From Pseudomonadota bacterium (lineage in GTDB: Bacteria > Myxococcota_A > UBA796 > GCA-2862545), in contig CANNIZ010000042.1 of NCBI GenBank assembly GCA_947505245.1, positions 1-40,548 of the forward strand: DNA of 40,548 nucleotides, read 5' to 3'. Under the pieces are notes generated by a model. It was not told the origin of the DNA. It did not search any database and saw nothing but the letters and a program-made list of their open reading frames with translations. This document shows positions 1-8,407 of the stretch, one piece after another. Each line of letters begins with the position of its first letter. Positions within the stretch are counted from its first letter, which is position 1. The translations under genes were made by a program, and so were the position numbers.

Positions 1-781
1 CGATGATCGGCTCGGGCACGTCCGGGCGCACCAGGCGGATGTCCCGCAGCGTTCCAGCTGAGATCGTCTGCATCGTCTCAAGTTCGGTCTTGCGCTCGAA
101 CAGCCGTTCGCCGGCCAGCAACTCCCACATCACGATCGCGAGCGTGAACAGGTCGGAGCGCCGATCGAGCGGCAGCTGATGGCACTGCTCCGGCGACATG
201 TACCGGATCTTCCCTTTCAGCACGCCCGTGCGTGTGTGATCGGCGTCGTCGGCCGACTTGGCGATGCCGAAGTCGAGCAGCTTCAGGTGGCCCTGCGCGT
301 CGATGATCAGGTTGTGGGGCGATAGATCGCGGTGCACCAGCCCTGACGGTTTGCCGGTCGGGTCGCGCAGCTCGTGGGCGGCGTGGGCTCCGGCGCAAGC
401 CTGGGCGATGATCTGCACCACGACCGACACCGGCATGTCGCGTCCGAGGCGCTTTGCGTCGGTGGCGAGGTCCTTTACGGTGACGCCAGCGACGTACTCC
501 ATCGCGATGTACGGCTGCGAACCGTCTTCACCGAGCTCGAGGATCTGCACCACGTTGGGGTGCGTGATGCCGGCCGCGAGGCGGGCCTCCTGGAGGAACA
601 TCCGCACCATCTGCTCGTATTGAACCAGGTGGGGCAGGATCCGCTTGAGCACCACGAGGCGCTGAAAGCCATGTGCGCCGTGCTCGACGGCCAGAAACAC
701 TTCGGCCATGCCTCCAATCGCGAGGCGTTCGATCACGTCGTACCGACCGATTTGCGTCGGAGTCGTGGCCTGTGCTCCCAT
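1..781 (-). CDS. Serine/threonine protein kinase, C-terminus beyond window
   Basis: Reading the minus strand from ATG 781-779 gives 260 residues with no stop before the window start, so the C-terminal part is missing. The Hanks-type kinase fold is clear: glycine loop LAIGGMAEVFLA (about residues 20-31), ATP-anchoring lysine in VVLKRIL (about 43-49), a catalytic loop reading HRDLSPHN, the Mg-binding DFG in LLDFGIAK, and an APE-like MSPEQ followed by DRRSDLFTLAIVMWEL. The Ser in HRDLSPHN stands where HRDLKPEN kinases have Lys, a form I associate with myxobacterial-type kinases. The catalytic Asp and Asn are kept, so it should be active. It is divergent from the DUF4846 gene, with 61 bp between the starts. 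No strong Shine-Dalgarno is seen. Substrate and any C-terminal sensor domain are unknown. Confidence 0.93.
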   Translation of the reverse strand, partial: MGAQATTPTQIGRYDVIERLAIGGMAEVFLAVEHGAHGFQRLVVLKRILPHLVQYEQMVRMFLQEARLAAGITHPNVVQILELGEDGSQPYIAMEYVAGVTVKDLATDAKRLGRDMPVSVVVQIIAQACAGAHAAHELRDPTGKPSGLVHRDLSPHNLIIDAQGHLKLLDFGIAKSADDADHTRTGVLKGKIRYMSPEQCHQLPLDRRSDLFTLAIVMWELLAGERLFERKTELETMQTISAGTLRDIRLVRPDVPEPII

Positions 782-842
782 CAATGCCAGTCTAGCGCGG
801 AACTCGACGCGTTCCTGCGGTGTCGATTCGGGAGGAGGCTTC

Positions 843-1649
843 ATGTGGGCATGGTCGATCGCCTGTGCGAGTCCGCTGGCGGACGCTGAGACACCGCTCG
901 CAGCGTCGGAAGCGGCCGTCGTGGAGGCGCCGCCCGAGCCCGTCGCGTACGTGGAGGATCGGCTCCCAACGACCGTCGCGAACGCGTTTCCGCCGCCGGA
1001 CGGCGCGGCGCGGGTGGACGGCGGACCGTTCGGGGCCTGGATCCTCGCGCAAGGCGTGCTCGGAATCGACGTGCCGGTGACGACATACGCCGGGGACGAG
1101 GTCGTCGGCCACGACGCACGGGTCATCGATATGCCCCTGGTAAAGGGAGATCTCCAGCAGTGTGCGGATTCCGCGATGCGCCTGCGGGCAGAGTGGCAGC
1201 GGTCGGCGGGCCAATCTCCGATGTTCCATGCGACGAGCGGCGACGAGATGCCGTGGGCGCGGTTCGCCGCTGGGGAGACTCCCTACGCCGTCGGGAACGG
1301 ACTCGCGTGGAAGCAGGGTTCGACCGGCCGTTGGGAGGACTGGCTGCGGCTCGTGTTCACCTGGGCGGGGACCCGTTCGTTAGCGCTGGACACGGTGGCG
1401 GCCGATAGCCCGCTGCCTGGCGACATGATCGTCCATCCCGGGTCGCCAGGTCACGCGGTCGTACTGCTCGACGTCGCGACGAAGGGGCCGGTCACCTACG
1501 TGCTGATCGGTGAAGGGTTCATGCCGGCGCAGTCGTTTCACGTCGAGCGCGGGCCGTACGACGGCTGGTACCGCTACGACGGAGACGGGGTCCTGTCGCC
1601 GGCGTGGTCGCTGCTGCAGGGGGCTACGCTTCGGCGGTGGAAGGAGTGA
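843..1649 (+). CDS. DUF4846 family protein, probably exported
   Basis: 268 residues. I chose ATG 843 because GGAGGAG sits just upstream (about 831-837) and because the longer reading back to 708 would run into the divergent kinase gene. The first residues (MWAWSIACASPLADA) could be a very short lipoprotein signal with Cys at 8, although no basic residue precedes it. The body matches DUF4846 as I recall it: QCADSAMRLRAE, then FHATSGDEMPWARF, VFTWAGTRSLAL, a PGDMIVHPGSPGHAVVLLD segment and FMPAQSFHV. The GSPGHAV stretch with its His and preceding Asp resembles a papain-fold active-site region, but function is not established. It starts a plus-strand run, 35 bp ahead of the propeller lipoprotein. 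Confidence 0.8.
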   Translation: MWAWSIACASPLADAETPLAASEAAVVEAPPEPVAYVEDRLPTTVANAFPPPDGAARVDGGPFGAWILAQGVLGIDVPVTTYAGDEVVGHDARVIDMPLVKGDLQQCADSAMRLRAEWQRSAGQSPMFHATSGDEMPWARFAAGETPYAVGNGLAWKQGSTGRWEDWLRLVFTWAGTRSLALDTVAADSPLPGDMIVHPGSPGHAVVLLDVATKGPVTYVLIGEGFMPAQSFHVERGPYDGWYRYDGDGVLSPAWSLLQGATLRRWKE

Positions 1650-1684
1650 TCCCGATCGCGGCGTGACGCGCTACGTGGCACGCC

Positions 1685-3214
1685 ATGTGGTTCGTGGTCT
1701 GGCTCGCATGTTCGCCCGCACCCGTCCCGGACGCGACGTTCGTGCGCGGCGCCGTGGTCGTGTCCGCGGCGGGCGAGGGACGCGAGGTCGGTGGTGGGCG
1801 TTCGCTGGTGTCGGTCGACTGGAAGCCTGGGGACGTGAAGTTCGGCGCGACGGCGCCCGAGCGGCCCGAGTGTGTGGCGCTGTTCTCCGTCCCGCTCGGC
1901 GATGTGACAGCAGCGATCGCGGCGGGCGCCGAGCCGCCCGACACAGCGCTCGCGTTCTCTCCGGACGGCAGCCGCGTGGCGATCGGCGCGTACACCGGCG
2001 AGGTCGTGATCGCCGACGGGTTCACGGGGGCCGTGATCGCGCGTCGCGTGCTGCCCGAGGCCCTCGCGAAGCGCGTCGCGTGGAGTCCTGACGGCGCTGT
2101 TCTGTACGTCGGCGACCAGTCGCCGGACGCGCGGCTGTACGCGTTGGACGGGGCCACGCTGGCAGATCGCTGGGTGGTGGCGCTCGCCGAGGACGTCGGG
2201 CACAGCCCGGCGCCCGCGGGAGACGACGTGTACGGCGTCTATCAGCTCCCCGGCGTGTTCGGTCTCGTGGTCGCGCCGGACGGCGACGTGCTCGCGGTCG
2301 CGGTGCACGGCTGGAATGACCCGGCGCTCGGCTACCGGAACGCGAGCCGCGTCTACCGGTTCGCGCCGGACGGAGCGCGGCGAGCTGCGTGGCCCGCTGA
2401 CGGTGTCGCGGACGCGACGCTGATGACGCTCGCCTGGGACGGGCCGGGGGGCGCGCTCGCGGTCCCCGTCGGGCGGTCGGCGGCGGGTCCGGCGCCGGTC
2501 GATCTCCCTGTTGGGGGCGTGCTCGTGCTCGACGCGGCGACGCTCGTTCCTCGGGCGACGTTCGCGCTCGAGCCGCTCCGGCCGTGGTTCGATCGGGTGT
2601 TTGTGTGGGACGCGCTCGGCGTCTCGGTCGCGCGGGATCGGGTGGTGGCGGGGACGGGGGACGGCCGCGTGCGCGCCTGGCGGCTGGCGGACGGGTCTGT
2701 CGCCGCCGATCTGGCGCCCGGCGTGCCGGTCGACGCCGGCGGGGTACCGCTCGCAGCCTCGGTGGGCTTCGCCGCGATCGTCGGGGACGAGGTGCTGGCG
2801 CTCACGAGCGGCACCAGCATCCCGTTCGGTGCCGCGGATCCGGCGCTGCGGCCGCCGCGCGCGCACCCAGGCGAGAACACGATCGGCGCGTGGTCCACCG
2901 AGGGTGAGGTTCGCTGGACGTTTCAGGGCCCGGAGCGGCTCGCGGGGCTCGCGGTCTCGCCGGACGGGTCCGCGCTCGTCGCGGGCGCTGGCTTGCGGGA
3001 GGCGGACGAGCGGACCGACCTGTTCGGCGCGCTCGTGTTTCGGCTCGGTGGCGTCGGGAGCGGCGCCGAGCGCCTGGTGACGACGTGCCCCACCGAAGGC
3101 CCGGTGTTCTTTCGGATGGCCGTCGCCGACGACGGCCGCATCGCGGTCGCCGAACACCCGTTGAAGCACGGCGACGTCGTCACGGGGACCTATCGCGTGA
3201 CCGTGCTGCGGTGA
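1685..3214 (+). CDS. Beta-propeller (WD40/PQQ-like) lipoprotein
   Basis: 509 residues. The N-terminus MWFVVWLACS has a lipobox (WLAC, Cys 9) after an unusually short hydrophobic stretch, so the protein is probably lipid-anchored outside the cytoplasm. Repeated blade signatures are visible: ALAFSPDGSRVAIGAYTGEV, VAWSPDGAVLYVGD, VVAPDGDVLAVAVHG and LAVSPDGSALVAGAG. The spacing suits a seven- or eight-bladed propeller spanning nearly the whole chain. No catalytic motif is visible; a binding or scaffold role is likely. Its TGA (3212-3214) overlaps the GTG of the next gene (3211-3213) in a GTGA junction, so it is translationally coupled to the transporter pair downstream. A role in substrate capture for that transporter is inference from position alone. 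Confidence 0.72.
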   Translation: MWFVVWLACSPAPVPDATFVRGAVVVSAAGEGREVGGGRSLVSVDWKPGDVKFGATAPERPECVALFSVPLGDVTAAIAAGAEPPDTALAFSPDGSRVAIGAYTGEVVIADGFTGAVIARRVLPEALAKRVAWSPDGAVLYVGDQSPDARLYALDGATLADRWVVALAEDVGHSPAPAGDDVYGVYQLPGVFGLVVAPDGDVLAVAVHGWNDPALGYRNASRVYRFAPDGARRAAWPADGVADATLMTLAWDGPGGALAVPVGRSAAGPAPVDLPVGGVLVLDAATLVPRATFALEPLRPWFDRVFVWDALGVSVARDRVVAGTGDGRVRAWRLADGSVAADLAPGVPVDAGGVPLAASVGFAAIVGDEVLALTSGTSIPFGAADPALRPPRAHPGENTIGAWSTEGEVRWTFQGPERLAGLAVSPDGSALVAGAGLREADERTDLFGALVFRLGGVGSGAERLVTTCPTEGPVFFRMAVADDGRIAVAEHPLKHGDVVTGTYRVTVLR

Positions 3215-4587
3215 TCGCGGCCCTCGTCGCGTGCTCGCAGAGCGACGTCCCCGTCGAGGCCGTGGCGATCGACGGCGGGGTTCGCGTTTCGGCCGACGCG
3301 TCCATCGTGCGTCTCGAGGTTTTCGAAGGAGAGCGACTGGTCGCGACGAGGCATCCACCCGGCGCTGCGCGCGAGGTGTGGGTCGCCGGCGTCGTCGGAA
3401 CCGAGCTTCGCGTCACGTTGGAGGGTGGAGACACCCGGGACGTCGCGATCACGACCGCGCCCGCCCGCGTCGCTGTAGCTGGCGAGGGTCTGGTGACGGT
3501 CGACCACGTTGCGTTCCCCGCCCTCGCGGACGGGTCGCCCGACCTCGCACGCGACGCCGACGCGATCGCGCTTAGCGCCCCTTTGTGGCCGCGCGCGGGA
3601 GACCGGGGACCGCACCTGTTCGCGTTCCGCGCGGTGACGCTCCGCAGCGAAGGAGGCACCGTCGATGTGGTCGTGAGTCAGCGCGTCCTGAACGGCTCGC
3701 AGGCGGCCGATGGCTTCGGTCCGCCGACGGCGCTGGGGACGCGCGCTCCCGGCGCCGTGATGGTTCGCGTTCCAGGCGGCGGAGAGTCCACCGTGGCGCT
3801 GCCGGTCTACGTCGACCGGAGCTCGGTCGTCGCGGGGACGTACGCGTTCGAGACCGTCGCCACGCCGCTTGGAGGGGCTGAGCCAGTGTTCGACCACCGA
3901 CCCGTGTACGTTTCGCGCGGGAGCCGCGTCGCAAGGGTTGGGCTGTTCGCTGCGCTGATCGGCGGCGCGAGCGGCGGGCTCGCGCTGCTCGTCGGGACGC
4001 GCCCGTTCTTGCGGCGTGCGCGCACTTCGGACCTGACGACGATCGCACTGTTCGCGACCGTCCAATTCGTGTGGGGCGTCGGGTCCCAGCTGTTCGCGTC
4101 CGCGGCCACCACGGTGCTGGGGCCGTTCGCCCCGATGCTCACCGGGCTCGTCGACGAGGCCATCCGTACCGCGCTGATGGCGACGCTCGTGCTGTTGATC
4201 CCGCGCCCGGGAACGGTCGGAGCGAGCATCACCGTCGGCTACGTGCTGCGGCTGCTCGCGCTCGGGTCGGTGACGCCGATCGACCTCGTCTGGCTCGGGA
4301 ACGCCGTGATTGCCCACGAGGCCGCGCTTTGGCTCGTCGGGATCACCCGAGGGCGCGGGGCCGACGGTCCAACACCGGCTCGCGTGTTGCGCCTCGCGGC
4401 GGGCCTCGCGCCAGCCGCGCTGTTCACGGCCGCGACGGCGCTCGCGGTCCACGTCGCCGCCTATCGGCTGTTCTATGCCGACTGGTACGTCGCGATGGTG
4501 CTGTTGGGGCCGTCGTTCCTGTACGTGTTTGGCGCCTGCGCGCTCGCGGTGCCGTTCGCGGACGCGCTGCGGCGGGTGCGGCCGTGA
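3211..4587 (+). CDS. ECF transporter S-component (YkoE-like) with exported N-terminal domain
   Basis: 458 residues from GTG 3211. That start lies in the GTGA overlap and gives a clean lipobox (MIAALVACSQ, Cys 8); the longer reading frame has no plausible start. Residues about 9-238 are a beta-rich, soluble, presumably periplasmic region. Residue 241 onward is membrane: an anchor helix at about 241-263, then about six helices between 273 and 452. That C-terminal block resembles YkoE, the substrate-binding S-component of the YkoEDC ECF transporter for thiamine precursors, for example TTVLGPFAPML and a helix ending LIPRPGTVGASI. The next gene, joined by another GTGA overlap, encodes the ATPases and T-component, which strongly supports the call. 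The large exported domain is not a normal part of an S-component. Substrate is unknown; a thiamine or hydroxymethylpyrimidine-type vitamin is a guess from YkoE. Confidence 0.68.
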   Translation: MIAALVACSQSDVPVEAVAIDGGVRVSADASIVRLEVFEGERLVATRHPPGAAREVWVAGVVGTELRVTLEGGDTRDVAITTAPARVAVAGEGLVTVDHVAFPALADGSPDLARDADAIALSAPLWPRAGDRGPHLFAFRAVTLRSEGGTVDVVVSQRVLNGSQAADGFGPPTALGTRAPGAVMVRVPGGGESTVALPVYVDRSSVVAGTYAFETVATPLGGAEPVFDHRPVYVSRGSRVARVGLFAALIGGASGGLALLVGTRPFLRRARTSDLTTIALFATVQFVWGVGSQLFASAATTVLGPFAPMLTGLVDEAIRTALMATLVLLIPRPGTVGASITVGYVLRLLALGSVTPIDLVWLGNAVIAHEAALWLVGITRGRGADGPTPARVLRLAAGLAPAALFTAATALAVHVAAYRLFYADWYVAMVLLGPSFLYVFGACALAVPFADALRRVRP

Positions 4588-6788
4588 TCGTCGCGGAGGG
4601 ACTCGGGTATCGGTTCACCTCCGGCGAGGTCGTGGGTCCGGTCGACCTGCACGTGCGGGCTGGCGAGCTCGTCGTGCTCACCGGTCCGACGGGAGCTGGG
4701 AAGTCCGTGCTGCTCCGGGCGCTCGTCGGCCTCGCGTCGCGCCACGGGCAGGGCGACGTACTCGGAAAGGTTCGGATCGACGGGGTGGATCCGGCCGACG
4801 TCGCGCCGGCTGCGCGGGTCGCGCTCGTCGGGTTCGCGGGGCAGGACGCGCGTGATCAGCTCGTCGCTGGGACCGTGGGTGACGAGATCGCGTTCGGGCT
4901 CGAGTCGGCGGGCGCCAGTCGCGCGGTGATCGACCACGCGGTGGCGACCTGGGCGGATCGCGCGGGTGTGCCGCCCCCGACGCACCGCCCGACGATGGCG
5001 CTTTCGGGCGGTGAACGCCACCGCCTGCTGGTGGCGGCGGTGCTCGCCGGTGGTGCGCGCGCGCTGGTGCTCGATGAGCCGCTCGCGCACCTCGACGCGG
5101 CGGGCACGCGGGACCTCGTCGCGCTGCTGCGCGCGCTGGCCTCGGAAGGCTGTGCCGTCGTGGTCGCCGAGCACCGACTCGCGGCCGTTTGGGGCATCGC
5201 CGACCGCATCGTCGCGATCGACCGAGGTCTTCTGGTCGCAGACGCGGCGCCAGCGGCGTTCCCGTACGCGTCGTTGCGGGCGCTCGGGCTGTGGTCGCCC
5301 GATGCGCCTCCTGCGACGCCCCTTGCAGCGTCGCCGCCTGGGCCTGTCGTCGCGCGCGTTTCGGACCTGGTCGTGCGGTACGGGAACGCCACGGTGCTCG
5401 ATCGGGTGACCCTCGACGTGCGCGCCGGTGAGCGAATCGCGTTGCTTGGGAACAACGGCGCTGGGAAGTCCACGTTGCTCGGCGCGCTCGCAGCGTTGCC
5501 GGGCGCGCTCCTCGTGCCCCAGGACCCCGATCTCGCGCTGTTTCGGCCGACAGTTCGCGAGGAGATCACCTACGGTCCACAAGAACACGGGTCCCGCGAC
5601 GTCGAAGGGAAGATGTCGCGCGTCGCGGTCGCGCTATCGGTCGCAGACCTCCTCGACCGGCCGCCGCAGGCGCTTTCGCGCGGTCAGCGGTTGCGCGTCG
5701 CCGTGGCGGGCATGCTCGCGTGTGAGCCCCGCGTCCTGCTGCTCGACGAACCGACGAGCGGCCAGGACCCCGAGCCGGTGGCGCGGCTGTTCGACGCCCT
5801 GGTGTCGCTCGGCGTGACCGTGGTGTTCGCGACGCACGATCGCGACGTCGCGCGGCGGTTCGCGACCCGCGCGGTGGTCCTGGACGCCGGTCGGGTCACG
5901 TATGACGGCCCTGTGGAGGGTGTTCAGGAGCGGCTCTCCGCGCCAATTGAACGAGGCGTCCCGGTCGCGTTTCCAACCGCGGCGGGGCTCGATCCGCGGC
6001 TGCGCGTGCTGCTCGTGTTTGGCGTCGCCACGGTCGCTGCGGTCGTCGATCGCCCGGTCGCGGTCGGCGTGCTGCTCGCCGTCACCGGGCTCGCGATCGC
6101 GGCGACCCGGCCTGATCCGCGCGACGTGCTGCGCGGCTTCGTGCTCTGGGCGGCCATCGCATGGGCGACGGTGGTCTCGCAGGGCCTGTTCTACAGCATG
6201 GCGCCCCGGACGCCGTGGTTCGCGCTCGGCCCGCTCGTCGTGTGGACCGAGGGCGTTCGCTACGGGCTCGTCCAGTCGCTGCGGTACGCGGTGCTGCTCT
6301 CTGCGGGCCTCGCGCTCGTCACGTCCACCAGCGTCGATCGGCTCCTCGCTGCGCTTGTTCGGTTGGGGCTACCGTTTGGCGGAGCGTTCCTCGCTGCGTC
6401 CGCGCTGCGGTTCGTGCCTGTCGTCGCCGGCGAGGCGCTCACGGTACGCGCCGCGCGGGCTGCCCGAGGGCGTCCGGTGTGGCGTCGAAGCCCGTTCGCG
6501 TGGCTCGCGCTCGAGGTGGCCCTCGTGTTGCCTGTCGCTGCCCGGGCGCTTCGTCGCGCCCAGGTGCTCGCCGAGGCGCTCGATGCGCGCGGGTTTGACC
6601 CCGTCGCTCCTCGTACCGAGCGCGATCCGCTTCGCTTCCGGGGCCTTGATCTCGCGGTAGGGGGCGTCGCGTTTGCCGCCGTGGTCGCGGTCGTCGGCCT
6701 GCGCTTCGCTTTCGTGTTGTACACCACGGACACGGCGTGGTCGCCAGTCCTGCTGCCGCTGTATTCGTTCACGCGGCGCTGGCTGTAG
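4584..6788 (+). CDS. ECF transporter A-A'-T fusion: two ATPases plus transmembrane T-component
   Basis: 734 residues from GTG 4584, overlapping the previous stop (GTGA). Domain 1, residues 1-235, is an ABC ATPase with Walker A GPTGAGKS (34-41), signature LSGGE (about 140-144) and Walker B LVLDEPLAHLD. Domain 2, about 255-455, is a second ATPase with Walker A GNNGAGKS, a variant signature LSRGQ (Arg for the usual Gly) and Walker B VLLLDEPTSGQDP. Residues about 470-734 are hydrophobic and carry the two Ala-Arg-Gly motifs of ECF T-components (RAARG near 630 and LDARGF near 670), which couple ATPases to the S-component. In YkoEDC the two ATPases are already fused (YkoD) and T is separate (YkoC); here all three are one chain. 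With the upstream S-like gene this makes a complete importer. Confidence 0.9.
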   Translation: MIVAEGLGYRFTSGEVVGPVDLHVRAGELVVLTGPTGAGKSVLLRALVGLASRHGQGDVLGKVRIDGVDPADVAPAARVALVGFAGQDARDQLVAGTVGDEIAFGLESAGASRAVIDHAVATWADRAGVPPPTHRPTMALSGGERHRLLVAAVLAGGARALVLDEPLAHLDAAGTRDLVALLRALASEGCAVVVAEHRLAAVWGIADRIVAIDRGLLVADAAPAAFPYASLRALGLWSPDAPPATPLAASPPGPVVARVSDLVVRYGNATVLDRVTLDVRAGERIALLGNNGAGKSTLLGALAALPGALLVPQDPDLALFRPTVREEITYGPQEHGSRDVEGKMSRVAVALSVADLLDRPPQALSRGQRLRVAVAGMLACEPRVLLLDEPTSGQDPEPVARLFDALVSLGVTVVFATHDRDVARRFATRAVVLDAGRVTYDGPVEGVQERLSAPIERGVPVAFPTAAGLDPRLRVLLVFGVATVAAVVDRPVAVGVLLAVTGLAIAATRPDPRDVLRGFVLWAAIAWATVVSQGLFYSMAPRTPWFALGPLVVWTEGVRYGLVQSLRYAVLLSAGLALVTSTSVDRLLAALVRLGLPFGGAFLAASALRFVPVVAGEALTVRAARAARGRPVWRRSPFAWLALEVALVLPVAARALRRAQVLAEALDARGFDPVAPRTERDPLRFRGLDLAVGGVAFAAVVAVVGLRFAFVLYTTDTAWSPVLLPLYSFTRRWL

Positions 6789-6794
6789 GTCGCT

Positions 6795-7598
6795 TCAGTA
6801 CCGCCCGGCGCGACGTTCGCGGCCCGGAAGACATTCGAGGCAGGTCGTCCACCAGCCGGTCGCGACGGTCTCGACGAACTCGGCAGGCAGGCGTTCGGCG
6901 CGCATGTCCGCGATCAGCGCGTCGGTATCGTAGCGGACGGGTCGGAACGCGGTGTTCACCCGTCGGCCGTCCCACGAGAGCAGCGCATACCAGCCGTGGG
7001 GGTTTCCGTCGTTTGCGGGGCGTCCGGCGGCCCCGACGTTCACGATGCCGCGACTGTCGGTGAGGCGCCGCTCCCACTTCAACCCGGTGTGGGTGCAGAG
7101 GACCAGGTCCGTTTCTTGCTCGCGGAGCAGCCGTTCGACGAAGCCCTTTGGGGTCACGGACTCCCACAGGAACTCGTTCTGGCGGCGAGGGGACCCGTGG
7201 CACAGCAGAGCCCGGAGCGGGCCGATCTCGATGTTCGCAGACGTGGGCATCGCCCGCAGGTACGCGCGTCCGTCCGCCGACGTGTTCGCTCGGGTGTAGG
7301 CGTACGAAAGCTCTGCGAACGCGTTGTCGCGCGGATCGGTGTACCCGCACGCGCAGTCGTCGCGGTCGTTTCCGATGCTGTCGTCGTAGTTCCCCTGAAC
7401 GGTCGCGACGCCGTGTTCGACGAGGTGTTCGATGGTTCGATCGGGGTGCGGGCCGGTGCCTCCGCAGTCCCCGAGGAACACGACCTGATCGACCCCCTGG
7501 GCGCGAGCGTCGGCGACGACGGCATCCACGGCGCGCCAATTGCTGTACGCCCCGCCGAACAGGGCGACGCGCTCGAACCGCCCCGTCAGCGGGAGCAT
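6795..7598 (-). CDS. Calcineurin-like metallophosphoesterase with altered first metal motif
   Basis: 267 residues. I chose ATG 7598, which overlaps the radical SAM stop (7586-7588) by 13 bases and begins directly at the fold (MLPLTGRFERVALFGG). Recognisable motifs are GDCGGTGP (43-50), GNYDD (69-73, for GNHD), CHGSP (His 134) and CTHTG (about 168-172, for GHTH). The first motif, normally D-x-H as in SDIHGN, reads GGAYSN (15-20), so both usual metal ligands at that site are missing. The enzyme may bind one metal, use other ligands, or be a non-catalytic relative; I recall a subfamily with similar GG-x-Y-x-N N-termini. A C-terminal CLEC motif and a DCACG stretch add cysteines not typical of the family. 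It is the last gene after folE and the radical SAM gene. Confidence 0.82.
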   Translation of the reverse strand: MLPLTGRFERVALFGGAYSNWRAVDAVVADARAQGVDQVVFLGDCGGTGPHPDRTIEHLVEHGVATVQGNYDDSIGNDRDDCACGYTDPRDNAFAELSYAYTRANTSADGRAYLRAMPTSANIEIGPLRALLCHGSPRRQNEFLWESVTPKGFVERLLREQETDLVLCTHTGLKWERRLTDSRGIVNVGAAGRPANDGNPHGWYALLSWDGRRVNTAFRPVRYDTDALIADMRAERLPAEFVETVATGWWTTCLECLPGRERRAGRY

Positions 7599-8407
7599 GA
7601 GAACCCCGTAGCAAGGCAGGTCGCACACGCCGGGTGGTCGATGCGGTTCGGCAGCAGCGCGTCGGCGAGCCGGTAGGCCATTCGCTCGGGAGGCTCGTCC
7701 ACGAGGAGCGGGCAGGGGAATACGCCGTCCGCGGTGACCGCCCGCGTGGTGCGGCACTGCAGCCCCTCGACGTGGCCGCCGACGAGCGCGAACGCCGGCG
7801 GGGACCGGCGCACCTCACGCCCGAGCGCGAACGCAGGGATCAGGCGGATCCGCGGCTTCGTGACGCCAAGTTCGGCGAGCAGCACCTTGTAGCGCGACAC
7901 CGTCGTGTCCGAGCCCGTCACGCCAGAAACGGCGATGGACGGCTCGAGGCCGGCCTGGGTGAGCGCGCGAATCCCCGCGCATGCAGCCGCGAACGCGCCA
8001 CGGCCGCGGATCGCGTCGTTCGTCGCGGCGTCGGCGCCGTCGAGCGAGATTCGGATCTCGACGTCGTAGGCCGAACTCCGTGCTCGCGACGCGAGCGCGG
8101 CGGCGAGCGCCGCGTCGATGGTCGTCCCATTTGTCAGGACGCCGACGGCGACGTGGGGGAGCGCGAGATCGATCATCGCGAGCGCGTCGGGATGTCCGAG
8201 CGGCTCCCCGCCGGTGAACCAGACCTCGCGAAGGCCGCGGGGGAGCGCGTCGTCGAGCACGGCGCGGACCGCGTCCAGCGACATCGACGCGATGCGGGGG
8301 ACGCCCGGGCCGGCCGATACGAAGCAGTGCCGGCAGGCGAGGTTGCAGGTGGTCCCCGCGATCTGCATCCACAATACGTCCAGCCCGTCGAACGGGACCG
8401 TCGTCAT
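7586..8407 (-). CDS. Radical SAM enzyme with C-terminal cysteine cluster
   Basis: 273 residues from ATG 8407, which overlaps the folE stop as ATGA; the longer frame upstream is the shadow of folE. The [4Fe-4S]/AdoMet motif is CNLACRHC (Cys 21, 25, 28), followed by the GGEP motif WFTGGEPL (about 63-70). Conserved barrel elements LTNGT and ISLDG follow. The C-terminus has four more cysteines in a twitch-like arrangement (C in GLQCRTT, FPCPLL, CATC, FSC), suggesting an auxiliary iron-sulfur cluster. QueE was considered because folE is adjacent, but QueE lacks this C-terminal cysteine set. The reaction is unknown. Position between a GTP cyclohydrolase and a phosphoesterase suggests a pterin- or purine-derived substrate, which is inference. 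Confidence 0.85.
   Translation of the reverse strand: MTTVPFDGLDVLWMQIAGTTCNLACRHCFVSAGPGVPRIASMSLDAVRAVLDDALPRGLREVWFTGGEPLGHPDALAMIDLALPHVAVGVLTNGTTIDAALAAALASRARSSAYDVEIRISLDGADAATNDAIRGRGAFAAACAGIRALTQAGLEPSIAVSGVTGSDTTVSRYKVLLAELGVTKPRIRLIPAFALGREVRRSPPAFALVGGHVEGLQCRTTRAVTADGVFPCPLLVDEPPERMAYRLADALLPNRIDHPACATCLATGFSCSR

Noticed and set aside
1..781. Kinase as a pseudokinase because HRDLSPHN lacks the usual Lys
   Set aside because: The catalytic Asp, Asn, the ATP-binding Lys and DFG are intact, and the Ser form is common in myxobacterial kinases.
1574..3358. Minus-strand open frame (594 codons) opposite the propeller gene
   Set aside because: Arg/Pro-rich antisense product of high-GC coding DNA with no recognisable domain; the plus strand has a lipobox and blade repeats.
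7586..8407. Radical SAM gene as QueE (7-carboxy-7-deazaguanine synthase), suggested by neighbouring folE
   Set aside because: The protein has four extra C-terminal cysteines and a standard CX3CX2C motif typical of twitch/SPASM-like enzymes, and no queC or queD is nearby.
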